From positions 1,709,001 through 1,773,000 of the forward strand of contig OX345642.1 in assembly GCA_947044365.1 (NCBI GenBank): a DNA stretch of 64,000 nucleotides. Direction: 5' to 3'. Of this stretch, positions 9,851-20,741 are shown one piece after another. The notes below the pieces were generated by a model. It was not told the DNA's origin. It was given only the letters and a program-made list of their open reading frames with translations, and made no database searches. The position numbers and the translations under genes were made by a program. Positions within the stretch are counted from its first letter, which is position 1. Each line of letters starts with the position of its first letter. This DNA comes from Petrosia ficiformis (taxonomy: Eukaryota > Porifera > Demospongiae > Haplosclerida > Petrosiidae).

Positions 9851-12800
9851 ATGGGGATTACTAGTTCGAAAAAATCAGATACCAGTTCAGAATCAGATAC
9901 TAGTACTAGTCCAGAACCCAGCTCAAACACTCCATCAGTAGCTAGTAGACCAACAGAAGGTGAACTAGATCTTGAGCTTGCAGAGTTAGTAAACTGGCAA
10001 AGATTTTCTACCCACTTACCAAATCTTACAAGAGCAGATATTGAAGAAATTGAAAAAAATCGTAGTGATGTTAAAAACCAGAAACTTGAGCTTTTTGGAA
10101 CATGGTTACGAAAATCTTCTGATGCAACATGGAATGATGTTATATCAGCTCTAGAGAAAGCACAAGAAAAGAGACTATCAGATACTCTCAGAAAGGTTTG
10201 TTACGCACGAATATCTTTATAATGCTCATTGACTTTACACATATTCTATCCATGTAGAAATTAACATTAAACATGATTCCGGAGTCAGAAACCATCATAT
10301 CAGATACTTCATCAGTAGCTAGCAAACCAACTGAAAGTGAACTAGTTTTTGAACAATTGAAGACACCAAGTTCTCTACCGATTGACAATACCAAACCATC
10401 AAATACTGCTGATCCTCAAACACTTCAACTTAATGAAGAAAACCAAATATTAGACACTTTGCAAGATCTTCATGAATGCTTTGTTAGCTTAGTCACAAAG
10501 GTTAAAAATGCCCTGCAAGAACGAGTTCATAGAGGTGACTTGACCATCAGAACTTTAACAGAATTCATTCAAACATACATGCACTGGGAAAATGTAGAAA
10601 AACTAAACAAAATTGAAGACTTGAATAAGCTGTTTACAAAGCTTCATCGGTACTTTGATTTTTTAGAATGTGGGTTGATTGTAGCTATTACTAAAGAGTA
10701 TATCCAAGGAGAGCTGGCAACTCAATTGAAACAACACAAAGAAAATGCTCTCAATCTTCGTCGTCACCAATCCGTTAAAAATCTTAAAAATGGACTTCGA
10801 AAATTTTATACTCCTCACTTACGAGATACTTCCAACATGCCAGAAGTATACATAAAATTAAATCATGTGTGGGAAGAAGCTCATATCGAAGGATTGTATT
10901 TACTCGTGAAGTGTTTACTACCAAAAACCAAACAACAGTCTCTACTGGAACACATAACGATAGATAGCGGATCAGTTCTTATTAAGTATCGAGTTGAAGA
11001 ATCGTACGTTGACTATCTTATAGCATATGCTGAGAATAAGCCACAATTTATGCGTCTTATTGGTATATTCGGGTTAGTTATTAGCAATATTCCTATTCTA
11101 CAAGAAGACGAAAACAAGAACTTCACTTTTGATTCAGGTCTTCTAGAATCATCACAGTCTGGTAATAATGAAGCAGTTCAGTTTCTACTAGACATGGGAG
11201 TTAATATAAACTATAGTAATAGTGAGGGAAAGACAGCGCTAATGTTAGCATGTCAGGCTGGACATGAAAAGGTTGTACAAACGCTGGTATCAGCAGAGGC
11301 TAACGTAAATCTTCAGGATAGTGCAGGGCAAACTGCACTGATGCTTGCTGATGGAAATGTTGGCGTTGTTCATCGCTTGCTCTTAGCTAAAGCTGATCCT
11401 AATCTACAGCGAAAAGATGGCAACACAGCTTTACATATTGCTTGTTACGAACGTCAGGGTACACTTGCAGAATTACTATTGAGCTTCGGTGCCGCTTTTG
11501 TCATTCCAAATACAAAGGGTGACACAGCATTTTTGGCTTCAGTTAGAGGGAATAATACTGAAATTCTTAAGCTTATGCTTAATTCAATTCCACATTCTCC
11601 TTTCATAGTATCTTTAGGAGTAGTCTATGCATGTAGATTTGGACATTCAGCTGTTTTCAATCTATTCGCAAAACAACTAGAATATACCACTCAAATAGCA
11701 AATTTTTTTATCTCTTGCACTGAAGGAGATGTTGCATCTGTTGTACAACACATCATGGAATTCAACATTGATCCTAACACTACACTAGTATCAGGTATTA
11801 CTCCTCTTATGATTGCCTCATCGTTTGGAAATGCTGACGTGTTAGATTGTCTTCTAGAGTCTAAAGCTGATGTCAACAGTACTGACCAGGATGGTTATTC
11901 ACCATTAACATATGCCATTACATGTAATACATCACTTCACATTGTGCAGTGTCTTCTTGAAGCTGGAGCAAATCCTAATATTCTAGCAGGAGGTGTAACA
12001 ATTGTGGAAAGAGCCAGAGAGAAAGGAGAACAAACAATTTGTGATCTACTTCTCAAGTATTCAGCTCTTCACTTATATAAGAGATTTATACATCTAGTAG
12101 ACAGAATACAAGAGGACATCGATACTTTAATTAATCAAAGGGGGATAGACACTATATTTCAAATTACTCAAAAGCTTGAAGTAAATTTTTATCTCACAGG
12201 ATTGACATCTGAAGTACTGACTAGCATTGCTTTACTCAATCAGTTAACTCCACATTACGATTTCCTACATTTTGAAATGCTTGTTACAATAGCGAGAGAA
12301 TTCCTTAAAGGTGATTTTGAGAATGAACTTGAAGAGTATCATGAGATGACTACAAAATTCATGGAATTGGTAGAAATACAGAAATTCAAAGATGTATTGT
12401 CACTCCTACCTCAACAAGATGTGATGTACTCCACTTCATGTTCCGAACTGACCTTTAAACTCAGCAGACAGTGGGGTAACTTAACACTAAAGAGTCTCCG
12501 TAGACTCTACTCCTACTTATTGTCTGACTATCAAACATACCTCAGTCACATGACAGTAGATGTTGTCAAAGAGGTACTACGTATCAAATTCCTGATACCA
12601 AAGTTGACACAAGTAGTAGATCTTGCATCAGAGAAAACAAAAAAAGAAAAGTTATTGTATCTTTTTGGTGTGATTGAAATAATGCTCGATGATATACTGG
12701 TTTTAACAGTAAATGAAAACAAGAATTTCACTTTTGATTCAGCTCTTCTAGAATCATCACAGTGTGGTAATAATGAAGCAGTTCAGTTTCTACTAGACTT

Positions 12801-15800
12801 GGGAGTTAATATAAACTATAGTAATAATGAGGGAAAGACAGCGCTAATGTTAGCATGTGAGGCTGGACATGAAGAGGTTGTACAAATGCTGGTATCAGCA
12901 GAGGCTAACGTAAATCTTCAGGATAGTGCAGGGCAAACTGCACTGATGCTTGCTGATGGAGATGTTGGCATTGTTCATCGCTTGCTCTTAGCTAAAGCTG
13001 ATCCTAATCTACAGCGAAAAGATGGCAACACAGCTTTACATATTGCTTGTTACGAACGCCAGAGTGCAATTGCAGAATTACTATTGAGCTTTGGTGCCGC
13101 TTTTGTCATTCCAAATGCAAAGGGTGACACAGCATTTTTGGGTTCAGTTAGAGGGAATAATACTGAAATTCTTAAGCTTATGCTTAATTCCATTCCACAT
13201 TCTCCTTTCATAGTATCTTTAGGAGTAGTCTATGCATGTAGATTTGGACATTCAGCTGTTTTCAATCTATTTACGAAACAACTAGAATATACCACTCAAA
13301 TAGCAAATTTTTTTATCTCTTGCGCTGAAGGAGATGTTGGATCTGTTGTACAACACATCATGGAAATCAACATTGATCCTAACACTACACTAATATCAGG
13401 TATTACTCCTCTTATGATTGCCTCATCGTTCGGAAATGCTGACGTGTTAGATCGTCTTCTAGAGGCTAAAGCTGATGTCAACAGTACTGACCAGGATGGT
13501 TATTCACCATTAACATATGCCATTACAGGTAGTACATCCCTTCACATTGTACAGTGTCTTCTTGAAGCTGGAGCAAATCCTAATATTCTAGCAGGAGGTG
13601 TAACAATTGTGAAAAGAGCCAGAGAGAAAGGAAAACAAACAATTTGTGATCTACTTCTCAAGTATTCAGCTCTTCACTTAAATAAGAGATTTATACATCT
13701 AGTAGACAGAATACAAGAAGGCATTGATACTTTAATCAAAAGGGGTAAAGATATCTTACTCCAAATCACTAAACAGCTTGAAACAAAGTTTCATCTCACA
13801 GGATTGACATCTAAAGTACAGACTAGCATTGCTTTACTCAATCAGTTAACACCATATTATGATTTCCTACATTTTGAAATGCTTGTTACGATAGCGAGAG
13901 AATTTCTTAAAGGTGATTTTGAGAATGAACTTGAAGAGTATCATGAGATGACTACAAAATTCATGGAAATGGTAGAAATACAGAAATTCAAAGATGTCTT
14001 GTCACTCCTACCTCAACAAGATGTGATGTCCTCCACGTCATGTTCCGAACTGACCTTTAAACTCGCCAGACAGTGGGGTAACTTAACACTAAAGAGTCTC
14101 CGTAGACTCTACTCCTACTTATTGCCTGACTATCAAACGTACCTCAGTCACATGACAGTAGATATTGTAGAAGAGGTACTACGTATCAAATTCCTGATAC
14201 CAAAGTTGACACAAGTAGTAGGTCTTGCATCAGAGAAAACAAAAAAGGAAAAGTTATTGTATCTTCTTGGTGTGATTGACATAATGCTCGATGATATACT
14301 GGTTTTAACAGTAAATGAAAACAAGAATTTCACTTTTGATTCAGCTCTTCTAGAATCATCACAGTCTGGTAATAATGAAGTAGTTCAGTTTCTACTAGAC
14401 TTGGGAGTTAATATAAACTATAGTAATAGTGAGGGAAAGACAGCAGTAATGTTAGCATGTGAGGCTGGATATGAAGAGGTTGTACAAACACTAGTACTGG
14501 TTGGGGCAAACGTTAATTTTCAGGATAACATTGGACAAACAGCATTAATGGTTTCCAAAACAAAAGAGATATTCTCATTACTTCTACAATCTAATGCAGA
14601 TATCAACATCCTCACACATAATGGATCAACACCTTTAATAATAGCTAGTGGTTTAGGACACTTATCAGTAGTTGAAACACTACTAGTAGAATACAGCAAT
14701 GATCCCAATTTTCGAAATGAAATAGGTATGACAGCTCTTTTGTTTGCCAGTGGAAATGGTCATTACCAGGTAGCAGAAATACTACTTAAGAATGGTGCTG
14801 ATCCTAATATTCGTGACAACGATGGATCGACAGCTCTTTTGTTTGCCAGTGGAAATGGTCATTACCATTTAGCAGAAATACTACTCAAGAATGGTGCTGA
14901 TCCTTATATTCAAAGCATTAGTGGATCGACCGCATTAATACTTTCCAGTCAGAATGGTCATCAACAGATAGTGGAACTACTACTCGAGAAACAAGCTGAC
15001 CCCAATGTTCAAAATAGTAAAAACGGAAGAACAGCCTTAATTCAAGCCAGTAAGAATGGTCATTACCAGGTGGTAGAAATACTACTCAAGAAAGGTGCTG
15101 ATCCTAATATTCACAACAATGATGGATGGATGGCATTAATACTTTCCAGTCACAATGGTCATCAACAAATAGTGGAACTACTACTCGAGAAACAAGCTGA
15201 CCCCAATGTTCAAAATAGTAAAAACGGAAGAACAGCCTTAATTCAAGCCAGTCAGAAAGGTCATTACCAGGTGGTAGAAATACTACTCAAGAATGGTGCT
15301 GATCCTAATATTCATGACATCGATGGATGGACAGCCTTGATATGTGCCAGTCACAATGGTCATCAACAGATAGTGGAACTACTACTCGAGAAACAAATTG
15401 ACCCCAATGTTCAAAATAGTAAAAATGGAAGAACAGCCTTAATTCAAGCCAGTCATGAAGGTCATTACCAGGTGGTAGAAATACTACTCAAGAAAGGTGC
15501 TGATCCTAATATTCATGACAATAATGGATGGACGGCATTAATACTTTCCAGTCAGAATGGTCATCAACAGATAGTGGAACTACTACTCGAGAAACAAATT
15601 GACCCCAATGTTCAAAATAGTAAAAATGGAAGAACAGCCTTAATTCAAGCCAGTCAGAAAGGTCATTACCAGGTGGTAGAAATACTACTCAAGAAAGGTG
15701 CTGATCCTAATATTCACAACAATGATGGATGGATGGCATTAATACTTTCCAGTCACAATGGTCATCAACAGATAGTGGAACTACTACTCGAGAAACAAAT

Positions 15801-17649
15801 TGACCCCAATGTTCAAAATAGTAAAAATGGAAGAACAGCCTTAATTCAAGCCAGTCATGAAGGTCATTACCAGGTGGTAGAAATACTACTCAAGAAAGGT
15901 GCTGATCCTAATATTCATGACAATGATGGATGGACAGCATTAATACTTTCCAGTCACAATGGTCATCAACAGATAGTGGAACTACTACTCGAGAAACAAA
16001 TTGACACCAATGTTCAAAATAGTAAAAATGGAAGAACAGCCTTAATTCAAGCCAGTCATGAAGGTCACTACCAGGTGGTACAAATACTACTCAAGAAAGG
16101 TGCTGATCCTAATATTCATGACAATAATGGATGGACGGCATTAATACTTTCCAGTCAGAATGGTCATCAACAGATAGTAGAACTACTACTCGAGAAACAA
16201 ATTGACCCCAATGTTCAAAATAGTAAAAATGGAAGAACAGCCTTAATTCAAGCCAGTAAGAATGGTCATTACCAGGTGGTAGAAATACTACTCAAGAAAG
16301 GTGCTGATCCTAATATTCATGACATCGATGGATGGACAGCATTAATACTTTCCAGTCACAATGGTCATCAACAGATAGTGGAACTACTATTCGAGAAACA
16401 AATTGACCCCAATGTTCAAAATAGTAAAAATGGAAGAACAGCCTTAATTCAAGCCAGTCATGAAGGTCATTACCAGGTGGTAGAAATACTACTCAAGAAT
16501 GGTGCTGATCCTAATATTCATGACATCGATGGATGGACAGCCTTGATATGTGCCAGTCAAAATGGTCACTACCAGGTGGTAGAAATACTACTCAAGAAAG
16601 GTGCTGATCCTAATATTCACAACAATGATGGATGGATGGCATTAATACTTTCCAGTCACAATGGTCATCAACAGATAGTGGAACTACTACTCGAGAAACA
16701 AATTGACCCCAATGTTCAAAATAGTAAAAATGGAAGAACAGCCTTAATTCAAGCCAGTAAGAATGGTCATTACCAGGTGGTAGAAATACTACTCAAGAAT
16801 GGTGCTGATCCTAATATTCACAGCAATGATGAAGTAACAGCTCTTTCGCTTGCCATTTATCAAGGTCATTACCAGATAGTAGAAGTACTACTCAAGAATG
16901 GTGCTGATCCCGAAATAGGAGGCCGAATAGATTCAGTTTTAATCGCTGCTATACATGGTAACATTAGATGTTTAAAAATTATCGAGAAACATACCGAATT
17001 GAGTTTAAAAAGCTTATCAATGGGATGGTACTATGCTTGTTGCTGTGGTCAGGTTCCAATCATTACGTTTTTGTCAAATAGGCTAGATATCGATTCTGAC
17101 CAAACAGATCTTATTGTTTCTTGTGCTGAAGGTGATTTAGGATCAGTAGTAGATCAGTTGATGTCTGGTAAGATATCACCAGATGTTCAGTTTATTCATG
17201 GTGTCACTCCTCTCATGATTTCATCATCTTGTGGATGCACTGATATAGTGGAGGCTCTCATTACAGCTGGTGTTAATGTTAACAAGATAGATGAGTATGG
17301 AGATACAGCACTTGACTACACTGAAGAAGCTAAACAAGATAAGACTCGACATCTACTATTACAACATGGTGGACTGCATGGTATAGAGTTAGCCATCACA
17401 AGTAAAACTCCAGAGGAACCTTCAGGTGAAAGCAACATTTCAACTGAAGAAGACATTAGTAATCTACCATCACCTGATACTACAATATTTACAAGAAGGA
17501 AAGGAAAATTAAATATTTCATCAATTATGAAATATCTTGAAGCCTCTGTTGACACTCATTTTACTAAACACCACTCTGGTTACACAAAAGATCCAATAAC
17601 TAGATATACAAGTAATACAAACGATCTTAATACATCTATCTTATCTTAA
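9851..17649 (+). CDS. Giant Death-domain / helical / ankyrin-repeat protein
   Basis: Two coding exons, 9851-10195 and 10258-17649, join in phase 0 to encode 2578 residues. Residues 2-6 (GITSS) fit the N-myristoylation pattern and are followed by KK. A Death domain spans about 33-115 (LVNWQRFSTHLPNLTRADIE, then LFGTWLRKSSDATWNDVISA). Three modules follow, each an all-helical domain of ~220 residues (FLHFEMLVTIAREFLKGDFE is typical) plus an ankyrin block: helical ~160-400, 716-934 and 1251-1468; ankyrin ~400-715, 935-1250 and 1469-2470. The last block is enlarged by nine near-identical dimers. A Ser/Thr-rich tail ends the protein. No NACHT, kinase or protease domain is visible. Death domains mediate homotypic signalling in immunity and apoptosis and ankyrin repeats bind partners, so a membrane-tethered adaptor or sensor is plausible. 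That role is inference. Confidence 0.85.
11110..14316 (+). repeat. Two tandem ~1.6-kb ankyrin-helical modules inside the gene
   Basis: GAAAACAAGAA begins a module at 11110, another at 12715 (1605 bp later) and a third at 14317 (1602 bp later). The first two modules are complete: ankyrin block starting ENKNFTFDS, then the helical domain starting SALHL-KRFIHLVDRIQ, ending DDILVLTV. They are roughly 93-95% alike by eye in DNA. The third shares only its first ~190 bp and its last part with them; its middle is replaced by the 201-bp array. Confidence 0.9.
14926..16830 (+). repeat. 201-bp ankyrin-dimer array, nine units plus one monomer
   Basis: Each 201-bp unit encodes 67 residues, two ankyrin repeats of 33 and 34: one with NGHQQIVELLLEKQ-DPNVQ, the next with GRTALIQAS and GHYQVVEILLK. 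Nine GRTALI repeats are present, plus one extra HYQ-type monomer near 16535-16640. Units differ at only a few positions, mainly at the loop residues after ASN/ASH/ASQ and in HDN/HNN/HDI. Such homogeneity implies recent unequal exchange or gene conversion. Confidence 0.9.
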
Positions 17650-17997
17650 CACTTATTTTAGTAAACACGAGCCACATTACATGAAACGAAACATCCAATA
17701 ACTACATACAAGTAACATGAACAATCTTAATAAATCCACTAGAAGATATCTTGAATATTTTATTGGAACTCATTTTACTAAACACCAATTAGATTTAAAA
17801 TATCCAGTAACATGAACATCGTTAATTAAAAAAGCAATTGATATCAAACACTTTTATAGTTATATACTATTCTTATTTGTACATTCATTTGTAGATCACA
17901 TTCCTGTATTACAAATTGATTAATTTAAAATTTTGATATTTAATTTGGACAAGAAAAGGATATTGCATAATAATTATAATGCTGATGAAGCACATTA
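17650..17997. other. Intergenic, 3' flank of ankyrin gene copy B
   Basis: Near-identical to 1227-1574 (one visible change: CTACATACAAG for CTACACACAAG). No gene or element recognised beyond the short echoes of the ankyrin 3' end. Confidence 0.5.
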
Positions 17998-18600
17998 TTA
18001 TTGACTGTATGTACTATTAAACTTAATTAATTCTTTAGTAGCCATTCTACATAATATATTGAACTCAACATTTAAATGTTTTCTCCAGTACATGTACATT
18101 CTACCCCACACCTCAGCAGGGAAACAAGGACTAGATATACCTTGTAGTATCCTAGCAACAGATCTACCAGTAAACTGTTGATCTTCATGAATACTTAACA
18201 ATGATCTGATATCATTTCTCACTAGAATAGCTCTCCTCTCTGTTAATGGTTGATGAAGATGTTCATAAGGATCTATATGTAGTGTATGGAAAGTATTTTC
18301 AGTGAGCTTGTCATTAAAATACAGCTGTAATAAATCATTCAGTGAAGGGTTTGTACTGAATAGAGTCATACAAGTGATTAGACTTTCAATATAGAGTACA
18401 GCGGATACAACTTCTCTATTCTCCCCGCTCCTTTTCACTTTATCCAATACTTGTTGACATATCAAATCCTTTTCTTCATTACTAATATCTCTTGATGTAA
18501 GATGAAATGATGGGTTACTAAATTCCACCATTACATTACTACTGGTAAGAAGCAACCAAATTACAGTACAGTACCTTGTAACGGCTATTATTCTTTGCAT
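17998..18600 (-). pseudogene. RECQL4-like C-terminal exon, orphan fragment (copy B)
   Basis: Encodes the same 200 residues as 1575-2177 with no difference, including GRSVARILQGISSPCFPAEV and the WRK-HLNVEFN block characteristic of the RecQ4 C-terminus. Neither the helicase core nor the N-terminal Sld2-like region is present between here and junctophilin. Its neighbours are the Death/ankyrin gene (converging from the left) and, on its upstream side, a decayed Death/ankyrin fragment in the opposite orientation; that insertion could have separated this exon from the rest of the helicase gene. Perfect conservation contrasts with the changes in the neighbouring junctophilin copies but may only reflect the low local divergence. 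Confidence 0.65.
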
Positions 18601-18807
18601 CTATTTAAAACCAAAACAAATGTCTACATGACACTTCTTGCATGTATGCAAAACCCAATAAAATGACATTCCTTGCATCTATTTGACAAACCCAATACAA
18701 ATTGCTCATGGCATTCCTTCCATCTAAAATTTTAACTAAAGCTCATTGTATAGTACACTGATACTTCGTCTGCGTCAACACATGGAATGATCAGTTTTAG
18801 AGAGAGC

Positions 18808-19390
18808 ATAAGAAAAGAGACTGGCCGACACTATCAGAAAGGTTTTTTACTACTATCAATATATCTTTAGTCTATTTACCTTATATGTATGTACTTTATT
18901 CTATTTATGCAGAAATTAAGTATTAGTCTAGAATCAGAAACCATCAACTCAAACACTTCATCATCAAACCAATTGTAAATGCAAGCTCTCTGCCAATTGA
19001 CTACTAACAGCAGCAAGTCATTGAATATTGCATATCCTCAGACACTTCAACTTCAACCTCCTGAAGAAAAAGAAATATATGACACTTTGCAAGTTGTTCA
19101 CGAATCTTTTTTTTTAGTTTAGTCACCACAAAATACATGCACTGGGAAATGTGTAAAGATTGTGAAGACTTGAATCGGCTGTTTTCAAAACTTCATTGTT
19201 ACTTTGATTTTTTAGCATGTGGATTGATCGTAGCTATTATTCACGAGTTCATTGGAGGAAGTTGTTAACTAAGATGAAAGCTTTCAACACAGAGTGCTCT
19301 TCAACTACATTGTGAGCAATCAGCAAAAAAATTTCAAAGAACATCTTCAAAAATTTATACTCAACACTTCAAGATACTTCTAACATGCCT
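18808..19390 (+). pseudogene. Decayed Death/ankyrin 5' fragment (copy B)
   Basis: Same relic as 2385-2955 with two visible base changes (TAGTCTAGAATC for TAGTCCAGAATC, GTGAGCAATC for GTGAACAATC) and the same stops and deletions. It keeps the exon 1 end, intron 1 and the start of exon 2 of the intact gene, up to the stretch corresponding to residues HLRDTSNMPEVY. Confidence 0.75.
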
Positions 19391-20741
19391 GTAATATATA
19401 GTGAAGTACACATAAAATATTTGTTTTACAATTATTGTGTAGCTAGAATAAAATTAATATAAAAGAAAAATAGTGAAATGAAAAATACATAGGAAAATAA
19501 AAGTATTCTGGACAGATGAGGTAAGATAGAACTGGAGCACTGGATGAGGTACTGAAGCACCAGATGAATTAGACCTAAACTGGAGTACTGGATGAGGTAG
19601 ATCTAGACTGGCATTGGAGCACTGGATGAGCCAACTATCTACATATGTTAGATAGAGATCATGTGACAATGGACAAACTTCACATTATTATAATAATCAT
19701 TAGATCTATTTATGAAATTATAATAATTATAATTATTATACACTTTTTTATGTTAGAGAGACTGTACTGCATTGCTATGACTGAGAGACAAATCTTCAGC
19801 ACATGCACTCACTGCAGTGTGCCAAATGTATTGGAAATAAGTATGATGGAGTTAATCATAACTGTATGTCATGACTTCAGCTGGGTGTGATTGCTTTGTT
19901 ATTAGCTATGACAAAAGTACTAGTGTTGCTACGTATGAAACTAATAGTGACTCCAGTTTGAAACACATCAACAGATTTGTTGCAAGACTAATAATGTGAG
20001 TTCTGTTTTCAGTAGAACAACTGCTTTAGAGCTATCAGGAAGCCTTATGCAATCAACCTTATACAAGGCATAATTATGATATGCTGGCACAAGAGAATTG
20101 ATCAGTATCAGAAGGTCCTGCTTGGGCTCAATCCCTAGTTGGGATTCCTGATTTCTAATTTTCTCATGTCTGCATGTCATAATGAAGGCTAATATGTAAA
20201 ACTTTCCCTCTGGCATTTTTACGAAAGAAAGTTTGTACAAAGTACATTTCAATCTTTGTCCTCCTGATTCTTGAAGTATTTATGATCACTGAAGTCACTA
20301 TAACTGGGTGATATACTCTAAAGGCCATTCATGACCTCAGAAAATAACTCTAATTATCGTTTTTTGTTTATGTCAAATTTCAATCCATTACTTGGGTTAC
20401 AGTATAATCACTTCATGAGTATTTATAAAGTCATCACATCCTAATTTTGAGGTCATCATAAATGTGAACAGACTATAATTTTTTATATAGTTCAAATATC
20501 AAACATTTAACGAGTACTGTACAGTGTTCCAATCACAAACCCATGGAAGTAGTCAGGGCATAAGCATATGGAATATAATTCTTAATTAATGTACTAATTT
20601 TTTTTTAAAAGTTACACATCAAGGAATATATTTTTGTAAAAAGAAAGATAGGAAAACATTTAGACACACATAATTATACAGCTGCTTAGACAAGTTCATT
20701 TATATCTGTTTCTTGTAATATTTCCCCATCTGTGTGAGTGG
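19391..20741. other. Intergenic with small repeats, no gene seen
   Basis: Duplicate of 2956-4317. Holds a degenerate ACTGGATGAGGTA repeat (about 19525-19630), a possible SINE relic (20100-20220) and a Rep-2 element (20319-20478). No conserved open frame recognised. Confidence 0.5.
20319..20478 (+). repeat. Rep-2 dispersed element (short form, copy B)
   Basis: Duplicate of 3895-4054, starting near AAAGGCCATTCATGACCTCA and ending AATGTGAACAGACTATA. Confidence 0.75.

Noticed and set aside
11691..14708. Minus-strand frames opposite the ankyrin gene
   Set aside because: Repeated at the module period and anti-parallel to a well-supported coding exon; shadows.
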